This document shows positions 23,767 to 34,777 of a stretch of 64,000 nt of DNA, piece by piece (positions within the stretch are counted from its first letter, which is position 1; each line of letters opens with the position of its first letter). The translations under genes and the position numbers were made by a program. The stretch covers positions 112,087,139 through 112,151,138 of the forward strand of contig OV884011.1 in NCBI GenBank assembly GCA_930367205.1. The letters run 5' to 3'. The notes below the pieces were generated by a model. That model was not told where the DNA came from and searched no databases. It was given only the letters and a program-made list of their open reading frames with translations. This DNA is from Acanthosoma haemorrhoidale. Lineage: Eukaryota; Arthropoda; Insecta; Hemiptera; Acanthosomatidae.

Positions 23767-25792
23767 TATTTTATTTATTTTATAACTTTATTATGCAATA
23801 ATTACAATCTGCCTTTTATAAGGCAATAATAATACAGATAAATGATCTCATTCATACCATATTTACAGTCATCATTCACTCACTCATTCATACAATAGGA
23901 CATGATTAGAGAAACTAGCCATTGCCAGGACTCCAACTGTCACGCGATTATAGCAGGTCACGAGGCCACTGCCGTTTCAGTCTCCGAGGAGGATTATAGG
24001 GATGAGTGGCGCAGTGCAAAGACTGTGCTACAGGATTAGGGTGGTTGGAAAGGCTACTGTGGAATTTCATAAACTTGGAAGGGATGAGTTCTAGAATGTA
24101 GGGTATATTAAGGTCGTTATGAAGGGTTTTGTTGCTGACATAATAAGGGGCATTTACTATTGTTCTCAGGACTTTGGATTGAAAGGATTGGATACGCTTG
24201 ATGTTCGACTTTTTTGCTGTCCCCCATAGCTCTATTCCGTATGTCCAGATTGGTTTAAGTATAACTTTGTAGATTAGTAGTTTATTTTCTATTGAGAGAT
24301 GGGATGTCCTTTGAAGTAGTCTGTACAGTTGTCCAAAGCGTCTGTTTAGTTCTTGTCTTTTTAGTCTTGTATGTGGGTTCCAGGTCAGTCGTTTGTCGAG
24401 ATGGAAGCCTAAGTACCGTACTGTCTCGGTTACTGGGAGAGGAATAGAATTAAAATAAACTAATGGACAAGTCTTGCGACAAAGGGTGAAAGTAATGTGG
24501 GAGCATTTTGCTTCATTAACTTTGATCCGCCATTGATTGCACCAATACTCGATCTCGTCAAGGTGTTTTTGAAGGTTATGGGATGCTATGTCGGGGTCTG
24601 GGTGGGATGACAAGACTGCAGTGTCATCTGCAAATGTAGCCAAGAAGGTGTTGGAAGTAGAGGGGACATCAGCGGTGTATAGGTTATAGAGGATGGGGCC
24701 TAGGACACTGCCCTGTGGAACTCCTGCATTTATGGGATAGTAGTTAGAGTATTCTAAGCCACAGCGGACTTGGAAGAAGCGGTTTGAAAGGTAGGACTGT
24801 AGGATTAGGAAAAGGGTCTGTGGTAAATGTCTTTTGAGCTTGTAGAGCAAACCTGCGTGCCAAAACCTGTCAAAAGCTTGAGCTATATCGAGAAAGGCAG
24901 CAGTGCAATACTTTTTGGTTTCAAGGGCTGAGGAGATGTGATCAACAACGCGAAGGCCTTGTTGAGCAGTGGAATGTCGTTGGCAGAAACCAAACTGGTG
25001 TGTGGGAAAAAGGTTTTTGGATTCAACAATTGGAAGTAGACGTTTTAGTAGGAGTTTCTCAAATATTTTTGAGAGGATAGGGAGTAGGCTAATTGGACGG
25101 TAAGATGAGGTGTCATTGGGTGGTTTACCGGGTTTGGCGAATAGGACAATAATGGAATGTTTCCAGAGGAGAGGAAAGTGTGTCGTTCGGATAATGCAAT
25201 TATATATATAGGTTAGGAAGATTATGGCTTTAGGAGGAAGTTGTTTGAGAATTTGAGGAGTTAGGAGATCATATCCAGGGGATTTTCTGTAAGGTAAGTT
25301 TTTCAGAAGGTATTTGACCTCAGAGGGATTAACGGCTTTTGGTGGAAGAGAGAGAGGAATAGGTGAAGTGAGGAAATCTTCCACAGTTTTGCTGTGAGTA
25401 TGGCTTTGATGAGAAAGGTGAGGTGTGAAAGTATGGGTAAGATGCAGAGCAAATTCCTCCGACCTATGCCCATCCGAGGCCGCCCAGGACCCATCATCAC
25501 GACGGAGTGGATGTGAAACAGGTTGATACTTTAGGATTTTTTTGGTTACATTCCACAAGGAGTTATCCCTGGTAGACAGAGAGGAGAGGTAGGAATTGAA
25601 AGAATCAGAACGGAAGGATGCCAATCGCCGCTTTACCAATCGGCAGTACTGATTGTACGAGCGGCGATCAGCAGGATGCCGGGATCTTTGCCACACTGTT
25701 CTAGAGCGGCGTTTGGATTTGATTAGATCTTTGAGATGCTGAGGTAAACGATTATGATTTTGGATTCTTGGGTGACGATGGGATGCAGAAAT
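23767..25792 (-). mobile_element. Jockey-like non-LTR retrotransposon copy A, 5'-truncated
   Basis: This is the best-preserved copy of the family. On the minus strand it starts in the middle of pol, keeps a complete RT and C-terminal region, then a short 3' UTR ending in the family signature GGCAGATTGTAATTATT followed by AATAAA. The endonuclease and ORF1 are absent. The 3' UTR lacks ~190 bp found in the long-UTR copies at 47.6 and 35.0 kb. No target duplication was found. A run of 27 A (+ strand) abuts its 5' end. Confidence 0.85.
23948..25696 (-). CDS. Jockey-like reverse transcriptase (partial ORF2)
   Basis: A 582-codon open frame for a LINE reverse transcriptase that would copy element RNA at a nicked target. 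Seen in order are an N-terminal connector (residues ~1-140), SYRPISLLPILSKIFEKLL (~199-217), motif A FLDIAQAFD with the catalytic Asp (~270), GVPQGSVLGP (~325-334), FADD (~355-358) supplying the other catalytic Asp residues, a thumb region, and the Jockey-type C-terminus with WGTAKKSNIKRIQSFQSKVL. The stop lies at 23948-23950. The frame begins at a GTG but stays open further 5' to the A/T run, so the true start and the endonuclease domain are lost. The lack of frameshifts implies recent insertion. It may be catalytically competent but cannot be a complete element. Confidence 0.85.
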   Translation of the reverse strand: MWQRSRHPADRRSYNQYCRLVKRRLASFRSDSFNSYLSSLSTRDNSLWNVTKKILKYQPVSHPLRRDDGSWAASDGHRSEEFALHLTHTFTPHLSHQSHTHSKTVEDFLTSPIPLSLPPKAVNPSEVKYLLKNLPYRKSPGYDLLTPQILKQLPPKAIIFLTYIYNCIIRTTHFPLLWKHSIIVLFAKPGKPPNDTSSYRPISLLPILSKIFEKLLLKRLLPIVESKNLFPTHQFGFCQRHSTAQQGLRVVDHISSALETKKYCTAAFLDIAQAFDRFWHAGLLYKLKRHLPQTLFLILQSYLSNRFFQVRCGLEYSNYYPINAGVPQGSVLGPILYNLYTADVPSTSNTFLATFADDTAVLSSHPDPDIASHNLQKHLDEIEYWCNQWRIKVNEAKCSHITFTLCRKTCPLVYFNSIPLPVTETVRYLGFHLDKRLTWNPHTRLKRQELNRRFGQLYRLLQRTSHLSIENKLLIYKVILKPIWTYGIELWGTAKKSNIKRIQSFQSKVLRTIVNAPYYVSNKTLHNDLNIPYILELIPSKFMKFHSSLSNHPNPVAQSLHCATHPYNPPRRLKRQWPRDLL

Positions 25793-25819
25793 AAAAAAAA
25801 AAAAAAAAAAAAAAAAAAA
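25793..25819 (+). repeat. Poly(A) run, 27 bp
   Basis: An uninterrupted run of A at the 5' boundary of Jockey-like copy A. It could be the tail of another, plus-oriented retroelement or part of the target. Confidence 0.9.
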
Positions 25820-26401
25820 TTTACCTCAAAGTAGCAAAGGATCTTTGCATTCGTCCTTTTATGAGGATTATCCTCCTCATCCATATCGCACGTCGGCTAA
25901 ATTAACGCCACAATTCAAAAATTATAACTTTCAGTATGAGAACAAAAAAATTATGACCAAGCACAAAATTGACTCTATGCAGTAAGGACACTTCTGCTTT
26001 CTAATGGTAAAGTTTGGTACTACAGAATGTCTCTCTGCGAGAATGTAGATTCAAATAGTCGAAATGTAGTATTAATTCGGCATTTAATTAAAATTTTGTT
26101 TTTTTGAGTTGTGACCTTATAGCGGCTGTTATAGTTTTGGACGAGCGAACGAGTCAACATGATAAATTGCATGAAATAAAAATCCATTTTCCATTGCCCT
26201 TGTGGGAGCTGCAGATTGGTAGCATTCCATAAAACCGAGCAATATCAATAAAATGCTGTTTATTATCTGAACGAGGTTTATGGCACGGTAATTTATGGCA
26301 CTACTCACCATAAAATGGGCGGTTGACATCAATTGCAAATTTTTCTTAAGAATAATACGTCACATACGAGATTTAATAGTAATTATCCACCATAATATAG
26401 G
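25820..26401. other. Intergenic DNA, nothing recognised
   Basis: A short minus-strand frame (26129-26338) is present without recognisable similarity. Confidence 0.4.
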
Positions 26402-26979
26402 GTTGACCGGGGTACGTTTACACTTGTTTTTTTAATTTTTCTAATTTTTTTTATTTTAGATATTTACATGTTTTTATACTCAATCATTACTTATGATTTA
26501 AGCTCCATTTTAACACATATAAAGAGCCTCTGTCTGATGGTTTAATCTTAAGGCTGATTAGCGTCAAAATTTTTAAAGAAAGCTTCGACATTTGTCCTTT
26601 TAGTTCTAGATAGGTTACTACACTAATAATGGCTACACTTTATTCAACTGCTCTGATAGATAATAAATACTATTATATTTTTTATGTACCTAATATTTTT
26701 CTAAAGGAGGCTATTTAGGGCATGCTTACACAGTGCCTGGTGTGAGTTTACACAGTTTTTAAAATTAAGAAATTTAAGGGAAATTGTAAATAAAACACAA
26801 TAATCAGTTTTATTATTATGAAATATGACATTAAATGTTGTGTACTTACTTTCACATTAATATAAATGTATGCTATTATTAAATAATGTATTCATCAATA
26901 AACATATTTTTACATTAATATAAGATACAAATTGAATACGAAGAATGATTTTCAAAATCGCTTTCACAATTGATGGAAA

Positions 26980-27453
26980 CAAAATAAATGGAATTTGTTT
27001 GAATAGAACTGCAGTGGTCATGTGTCCATCTCTTGTTTATTGAATGTGTACTAGGTTTTGATTGAATCATTTCAAGTAGAGTATACAAGCACACTTTTGG
27101 TCACATTTTCACTATAAGCTTCACAGAAATCGTCAACTTTTTGTTTCCTTATTTTTCGTTTTTGGTTATTTTTGCTGAGCAAAACAGTTTTTTGTTTCAT
27201 AATATGAGTAATATCTATTTTTCTTTGTTTTGCTTAATCTTATTCTGCTTGTAATGCTTTGACAGGCGTATCTGTGGTTGCATTGGGTAGGAAAGTTAAC
27301 CTGTGACGCCATTACTTTTGCAGAAGTATAGTACTTTAAAAGAGAGGTGCCATGATATGCACTTGATTCGTTATCTAGGAGCAATAGGCAAGGTCTCTCG
27401 GGAGAACATTGAGTATAATGAACAATGTTGGCGTCTTTAAAAAAAACCAGCAA
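26980..27453 (-). pseudogene. pogo/CENP-B-type transposase fragment
   Basis: The frame at 27166-27453 (95 codons) reads CSPERPCLLLLDNESSAYHG, matching the second catalytic block of DDE_1 transposases (rPvLLLLDNHsSH). It continues with a VNFPTQCNHRYACQSI segment that resembles the fPpHtSHrlQPLDv block. Downstream, past a stop, KVDDFCEAYSENVTKSVL resembles the C-terminal segment of the same domain. Substitutions in LDNHSSH (LDNESSA) and HTSH (QCNH), plus stops, show it is inactive. The DNA-binding N-terminus and first catalytic Asp were not found. Confidence 0.65.
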
Positions 27454-27587
27454 CTAGCAAGAGACTTAAAATTAAATCCAAACGATGCAGTCATCATTTC
27501 TTTAAGATTGCCCATTCCTAACCTCTTCTACGGCTATCTTCATCATGTTTGTATCTATACAGGATCTATTGGTCTTCTTTTTATAAG

Positions 27588-28161
<574 letters not shown>

Positions 28162-28292
28162 GTAAGCAATATGGTTTACTTACAAAAAAAAAATATGAAC
28201 CGCTAACAAATGGTATAAAAACGTAAGGTACGTTTACACGATTTGAAGCATGTGTAAACATATCGTGTCTTGTGTAAACCTGCCCCTTCTGC

Positions 28293-29070
28293 ATGTCAGC
28301 GATTTAAAGGACTCGTCTGACTAAGTAATTCCATTTCCTTCAGTATATTGATGTTTGATAAACCAGTTCTAGTTACATGGCCATGCAGTCATTGCTGACA
28401 AATCATTCAAGCCATTCAACATCAATGATCTCGATAAGAGAACCCAATATGACGTAATGATTCACAAAGACGAAAATAGGTAATGTACTGTATGTAATGT
28501 AAAATATGTATATCCAACTCGATATGATCTGCAAACATTTAGTTGAATTTTGGTATTTAAACCGCCAACAACATATTTATTGACTAACTTAATAATTTGT
28601 CTGTTCGATGAAGGAAGGAAATTTCTTCGAAATGGCAAAGGGATTGTAAAAGGATGTATGTTGTTTCTAAAAAATACCGGATATTATATTTTGAATAGAC
28701 TCGAAAATTTTAAAAATATGGTCTAATTAACGATGACACTAATAATAAAACGATTAATGACAATGTATTGACTGATGTTTTCTGAAATATTTTCTAAAAA
28801 AAAAACCTGGAAGTATTTGTATGAAGGACAACAATAAAAAAAAAAAAAAGGGTAATCGATATCAAAAAATTAGCTACTACAAAGGATAATATTTCTATCA
28901 ACAGAGTTCTTATCTTCATGATATATGTATAGGGAGCAGTTAAAGAACGATTTCTCGCTCCGTCTCTTCATTAACAGGTACCTAGAGTTGCGAAGGGTAG
29001 ATTGATTGTAAACTAACAATGTGATAAGTTATAGTCTTCACTGAGCATAGAAACATTTTTAATAATTAGA
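28293..29070. other. Intergenic DNA, nothing recognised
   Basis: AT-rich, no supportable feature. Confidence 0.45.
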
Positions 29071-29905
29071 ATGAATTGGCCATTTATAGAGAAGGAGACT
29101 TGCGAAATGATAGACGGGCTGAATTTTACTGATTTAAAATATTATTATCATAAATTAAATTTAAAGGTGGGTTTGGCTAATAAAAACTTATTTTTTAATA
29201 GAAGTTGCATGAAACAAGGTAAAATACCTAAATTTGTATTGTATAAAATAAAAAAATTATTAATGCCTGCTAGGCTTTAAAATTAAATCAATTTAAAAAG
29301 AGAAACACAAAAATGATTCAGAGTAAGAGATAATATTTTATTTTACCAAAAGAGAATTGCAATAATTCACAGTGCATATCTTGATCCATTTGAGCTTAAA
29401 AAAAGAGGCAACATGGTACATAAACAACATATTTGTACATTTAGATATTAACAAAACGACTGAAATAACTGGCATTCAACCACAATATAACTAAGAATAA
29501 AATTAATGAAGCTAATTACATGTGTCTTCCTAGATTAGTTAACCTATCGGGTGTACACTTCGATGAAAATGAATATAAATTATTACATACGTTATGTTCA
29601 ACCTAGCCGATGCACAACCTATGGTATTATTAATCTTATGGCTTACTAATTACTTAATATATTGAAAAAAAGCGGGCATTGGTGTAGCCTTTAAAAGTAA
29701 AGTAACTTTACGCTACTCATTTTCCCTCAATAAATACTCTATTCAGTTAAAACATAGATCGGACGTGTTTAGAATAGAGTGTAGAGAATGGAATAAACCG
29801 TATGTTGGTAGAAAAAATAGAAAATTAGTGACTAAATGGTAAAGAACATCTAAAACAAAAAACAAGCCAATTCTGCCAACACCTTCAGGAAGAAGGGCAT
29901 CATGA
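29071..29905 (+). pseudogene. Penelope-like retroelement remnant
   Basis: At 29071-29280 a 69-codon frame includes LKYYYHKLNLKVGLANKNL and KQGKIPKFVLYKIKKLL, resembling the N-terminal region of Penelope-like element proteins. At 29680-29850 an open stretch reads IGVAFKSKVTLRY... HRSDVFRIECREWNKPYVGR, then KNRKLVTKW, a stop, and after frameshift QHLQEEGHH. This matches the GIY-YIG nuclease layout (gVYkI.C..C...YiGqT.R... EH ... Hl...gH), although GIY is replaced and C/YIG positions are partly changed. The reverse transcriptase between them is missing. A matching 3' end appears at ~31101-31190, beyond a Jockey fragment and an LTR. Confidence 0.6.
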
Positions 29906-29954
29906 TGCACCGAATAGAGTTGCCCTGCTAAAACGATAGAAAATTAATTAGTAT

Positions 29955-30085
29955 GTTTCTGAAAGAGGGCAATAATGGGATATTTCCAGGAAAGAGGGGT
30001 AGTGGGTGGTTATAAATATACAATTAAATATGTAGGTGAGGACAATTATAGCTTTGGGTGGGAGTCCTCCAAGGATTACATTTTA
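29955..30085 (-). mobile_element. Jockey-like RT fragment, diverged
   Basis: GGGCAATAATGGGATATTTC through ACAATTATAGCTTTGGGTGG aligns by eye with 25140-25255 of copy A, in the same orientation, with indels. It lies between the Penelope nuclease remnant and an LTR copy. Confidence 0.6.
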
Positions 30086-30229
30086 TTAATGATACTACCT
30101 GTGAATGATAATATTTCTTCGTCCGCTAACTACTTAAGTTAAATCACCCTAGACTCTGGTGGATATATAATGTATTGTAATAATGTGAATCATGGTGAAA
30201 GTCTAGCAATAAACGCATAGGCCGGCAGT

Positions 30230-31025
30230 TGTAAAACAAGTCAGGTAACAGAAGGTGCACCGGCCTAAAAGCTGGCCGTCATAAAACAGACCCTGTTGAC
30301 CTAGGGTCGCCTCTCATAAGCCTTAATGGGTGAGTCCCTAGCATGCCATAAACTGCCATAAACTAAGCGACCCTTGTCTCCGGTCACGCGCCTTGTGACA
30401 GAGGTGCAGGTGTGCCATCATAAACATACCCCTTTCAGGCCGGCTCCACCTTCCGTTAGGAAGGGGAAATAATATTTAATCCAGGGGCTTCTAGCCCAAA
30501 ATCCCACTCAGTCTTTCCGCATTCATTCGGTGACACTTTACGCCCGGCCCGGGAACTCAGTCTCCTCTTCTCCTCAGCCACTGTTACTCGGTCGCTTTAC
30601 GCCAGGGCCCCGGGGCCCTGGAAGTAAGCCCACTCAAGCTTCTACTCTTTTCATCCGCTGTTACTCGGTGTCTCTTTACACCAGGGCCCCATGGCCTTGG
30701 AAGGCAGTCACTTAGGCTCCTCGTCAGCCCACTCTCTCTTCAGCGCCGCTGAGTCTGTCACCCTGTTACTCAGCCTCCTTGCAGACCCTCTGGCGCCTTG
30801 TACCTGTTACGCTGCCGGGCCCTCGCCCGAACTCTAAAACCTTTTCTTATTCTTCATGAAACCTCTGAACCTCTTCTCTTGAACATAGTGTATTGTCGGG
30901 ACACATCCCTATCATAAAATGGAGTCAGATATTAATGCCGTCCTGGAACGGGTTATTAACTCGAACAATCCGCACTTGTCACCAGGGCTAGAGTAATCAG
31001 GCACTCCCCTAGTGGCAACCCGACA
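30230..31025 (+). mobile_element. Solo LTR-like repeat, copy 4, with internal GC-rich tandem repeats
   Basis: The right part (30868-31025: AACCTCTTCTCTTGAACATA, GGGACACATCCCTATCA, ATGGAGTCAGATA, CAACCCGACA) matches the ends of copies 1 and 6. The left part is distinct. From ~30529 to 30790 a unit beginning CTGTTACTCGG and containing CTTTACRCCAGGGCCCC recurs with ~75-bp spacing, including a perfect 20-bp palindrome at 30602-30621. The left boundary is uncertain. Confidence 0.5.
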
Positions 31026-31100
31026 TTTCTAAATAGCATTTACAAGTGAATTGTTTTATTCTTTTCATTGTTCCCATTCTTATTCTTTATTTTATTTATT

Positions 31101-31190
31101 ATTATAACTTATTATTTAAGTTTTTATTTTTATGTTGAAATGTAGTCCTGAGGATGCCTGAACAGGCGAAACGTCGGCTGTTAATTAATT
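31101..31190 (+). ncRNA. Penelope-type 3' end with hammerhead-ribozyme-like core
   Basis: CTGAGGA (31148-31154) is followed by a 5-bp hairpin GCCTG/CAGGC (31156-31167) and then GAAA (31168-31171) and CGTC. This is the conserved hammerhead arrangement CUGANGA-stem II-GAAA. Penelope-like elements are known to carry hammerhead motifs near their ends, and a Penelope remnant lies 1.2 kb upstream, separated by later insertions. I could not draw convincing stems I and III for a complete ribozyme. It may be a degenerate or partial core. A decayed second copy is at ~13633-13676, minus strand. Confidence 0.4.
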
Positions 31191-31224
31191 AACACTAAAC
31201 ATACCAGCACTTAATACATAACTA

Positions 31225-32556
31225 TTTCTACCATAGCTGGTCAAATGAACGGGCGTTATGTTTCCTGATTTAATGTCTAAAATATGGATTTTAGAAAGGA
31301 AATAAACAAAATTGTACATTTTCGATTTCTATTACAAACACAAGGAATAAAAAATGTTAATTCATTGCTCATCTCAGTTTTTACATATGCAGGGTGAATC
31401 CATTGTACATTTTCCGCAAACATATTTTTCACACCTAGAACAAATGCTGACGGTTCAGTTGCTACAGATTTGTGTTTAGAACTAAGTAAAAGTACTCTTT
31501 TTTTTGGTTTACTTTTATAGATTGTAAGAGTGCAATTATCTGTTGTGAAAATTTTAGATGAAAAGCGTTCCATATCATCTTTCTTTTGCTTGGCAATTCC
31601 CTTTTATTTGAGCGGATAGTTCCAACTAACGTAGGTTTTTTTGTCTAGCAGTTGTGTTCCTGGGGTTTCCTTGTGAAGAAATTATCTGTGATTACAGTTC
31701 TTCCGCAACCCGTAAATGTTTCATGAGTTTGAGCTCAACATATTCAGAGAGTGGTACTGAAGAGGGCCTATTTTCATCTTTTCCTAGATATGGAAGTGCA
31801 TTTATGATGTATTTGCTATCAACTTTGCAATCAAAATTGCATGTTCAATCAATTATCAACAAAAACGCAGTCCTAACTTTACCTTTCATAATCTGGCGTT
31901 TTGCATATCCTGTTGGGCCTACTTCTAGCCTGAAAATGTTATGAAATGGTGATCTTCCAGGTATACCACCTATTTGTATTTCTTTCCAAACAGATACATC
32001 GATCGCAGCATGCTGTTCATTTTTTTCTATTTCTTCTTCAGAACTTGAGAATTATCTTATTCTTTTTCGTACACGACATATACTAAAAATATTTTCCTAT
32101 TCATCATCATTATATGTGAATTCAAACTCATTATCATTTCCAACCTGTACATCTTCAATTTCAGAAAATTGTTCACCTTATATCTTCTAAGAACTTGTAC
32201 TGTCTTGATTGTTTCGACATTTTTCTGGGTAAGAATAATCTGGGTTAGTAATGAAGTAAAGCTATCAAAATAAAACATGAGCTACTAACCAATAATTTTA
32301 GTTTCTGTTTTGTTTTTTTACATTTTTTTACACTAAAATTCTACTTCCAATCTAATTTTTTTTTTAAATCTGTTGAACAAAGTAACTACGCAATTCAATT
32401 TTTGATTGAACTAGCTATGCAACAGGCTTTATAGAAATGTGCAATTAACTGAATACAATACTTTGAATACGTATTTACATAATAATTTCTGGACCTAAAA
32501 CCTTATAAAGCAATAATTTATTTCTCCCGGTCATATGACCGGCTGTGGTAGATAAC
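31225..32556 (-). mobile_element. piggyBac-family transposon remnant
   Basis: Subterminal sequences are inversely related: the reverse complement of 31225-31256 (CCCGTTCATTTGACCAGCTA...) aligns with 32526-32556 (CCCGGTCATATGACCGGCTG...). The right copy contains the perfect palindrome GGTCATATGACC. Both flank a degenerate piggyBac transposase. TTAA sites are frequent nearby, so exact ends could not be fixed. Confidence 0.6.
31277..32275 (-). pseudogene. piggyBac-type transposase pseudogene
   Basis: Minus-strand pieces follow the family order: an acidic N-terminal stretch (about 32040-32160), then GRSPFHNIFRLEVGPTGYAK (about 31915-31975) and KRQIMKGKVRTAFLLIID. A jump follows to KVDSKYIINALPYLGKDE with NRPSSVPLSEYVELKLMK, and after a further gap CTLTIYKSKPKKRVLLLSSK (31277-31573). 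These match insect piggyBac-derived transposases. The catalytic core between TAFLLIID and KVDSKYI is deleted, and several frameshifts and stops are present. It is an inactive relic, not a domesticated gene. Confidence 0.75.
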
Positions 32557-33700
32557 GGTATACGACAAGTATTACTGAAAATAAACAAAATACAAATAAA
32601 AATAAATAATAGAATATTAAGTGTATATAATAAATAGAAAAAGTCATTAAGTCATGTGCGCAAAAGCGATAAGATTATATGCGTTTTTCAATGCTAAAGT
32701 TCATAACCGGTCAAAAGACTTTAGTTTTAATATTCTTAGTATTAATAAAAGATCTTGTTAACGCTTAACATTAATGTAAATAATATTTAATGTTAACATT
32801 GTCATCTTAATATAGTATTTACGTTATAGATAATTGATTTTGTTTCATTGTTAATATACATCATTTTGAGTTTTATCACATGTTATTTCTCTAGTTATTT
32901 CATAATCATTCTAAACTAAGCTTTCTTATATTATTTTTATATACTATACTATATATTTTCATTTATTGATGGTAGTCTTATAAATAGATTTATAGATAAG
33001 TTATATAATGCTAAAAATATTGTAAACCTAATAGTAGAAGCTAGTGTATACCTGCCTCGTGACTTCATGGAAGTCACTGATATTTTTAAGTAAGCAACCG
33101 CATTCCTTCCGGGACCTCCATCCCGATTCCCGGAACTACCCTTCTCTTATACACATGTGTCTCAGCTTTAACCCCAGTCCCCACTTGTTTCCCAGACACT
33201 CGTCCCTAAACATCCGATCCAGTATGTAGTAACATAACTCTTAATATTTTTATATACCAGCTTTTTGCTTGTACTTCATAATAAAGCTTTTCTTTCTTTT
33301 CTTTTAAAATACTCTCCTCTAGAAAGATTATTTAACTGATAGATTATTTTGTATTTCCTTTATTTGAGATTCGCATTATTAAAAATTGTAAAGTTCCAAT
33401 GGAGAACTATTTATTATGAGCTATTTGAGTGATTCGATATCGGACGGGTTGTTTACATATTCTGTTGTACCTACTTTGTCTAGGCCTCTAAACAATTAAC
33501 AGTTGCTATAACCAATTCTTTCAAAACATTCAGCCAGTATGCCTCTCCTTAAAGCCACTCAGTTCCAGGCGTCCTCAGTGCTGCCCACTTGCAGATATGA
33601 TGATTTCGACCAAATCAAGTTTGCTACGTTGTACTACTCCGCTCAACGAGATCTCACGAGCATCCGTCACATAATTATATAAGCGCTTTAAATACCTTTT

Positions 33701-33740
<40 letters not shown>

Positions 33741-34777
33741 TACCATAGACTTGGTCATTATAAATATTTTAAACTTAGGCATAGTTTTATTTTTTTTTTT
33801 GTTAACTATGTAGTATAAGTTTGATATTTTTTTAATCGGAGCCCTGACTTGTTTTTAATGAACTCTGTGTTGGTAGATAATTTTGTTACCGAATATGGGC
33901 AGACAAGACAGGCGGCTATTTGTGCACCGATGTTGTAGTCAGTCAACAAAATGTTAAAATCGGCCGATGACCGTAAACGTATGAAATACCTACAAAAGTA
34001 CCTCCAGAATATGTCATGAACGGTACTGACTGGTACCCCATAACGAAAATACTTCAGCTCGCAACCGATATTTTTAGCTTATACTTTTAGCTGTTCTGCA
34101 CTGTATTTTCGTAGCTTCACAATAATTACTATTGCTCATTAAATATATATATAGATAGTTATGTCTAATGAATGTACTTCTAACGAAACGCGGAAATATT
34201 CATCTACAGACTATTACAGATGAAAGTGAGACACTTGAAAGTTCTGCCTGCATTCCTGTTGCAAATAGAAAAGTGAAGCCAGCAGCAAGAATGGCTATGT
34301 GGGGACATGGGCAATTGTCGGAATGATAGCTTAGCCTTCAAGACCGCCTTTGTTCATGGTGAATGCTACGACTCGAGATGGTATCAATTAATTGGGGGAA
34401 GTAGCAATTTTCTGACGTTTACTTTGAAGTTACACGAGCGAGTCTAATAATTTTGCCTTTGTTTATTTCTATAGAAAAGATTACATAATAATATACGGTT
34501 ACTCATACGACATCGTTTAATTCCATTAGGCCAATAGTTTTAAAAATGAATAAAAACTAATTTAAAAATAATTTCTGCACGACAACACCTCTTAAAATTC
34601 CTGGAGTTGCAAGTAAAATTCGCTTTATAAAAAGAAATTCGCTTCATTCAAATTGTTCACGAGAATTGTTCAATTCCAGTTTGAATCATATCCATCCTTA
34701 TTAGGAGCTAATATAGTGAAAAATAACTTCATAAGTATTAATTGACAAATGACTTTATTGTAAAAGAATGTTTTTAA
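32557..34777. other. Intergenic DNA, nothing recognised apart from a microsatellite
   Basis: AT-rich. A GC-richer patch at 33030-33230 has a 61-codon frame followed by AATAAAGC near 33282; no family is recognised. Confidence 0.4.
33703..33735 (+). repeat. (ATT)n microsatellite
   Basis: Eleven consecutive ATT units. Confidence 0.95.

Noticed and set aside
32520..32770. Exact TTAA-flanked right end of the piggyBac relic
   Set aside because: Several TTAA sites fit equally well; none gave a convincing terminal repeat match to the left side.
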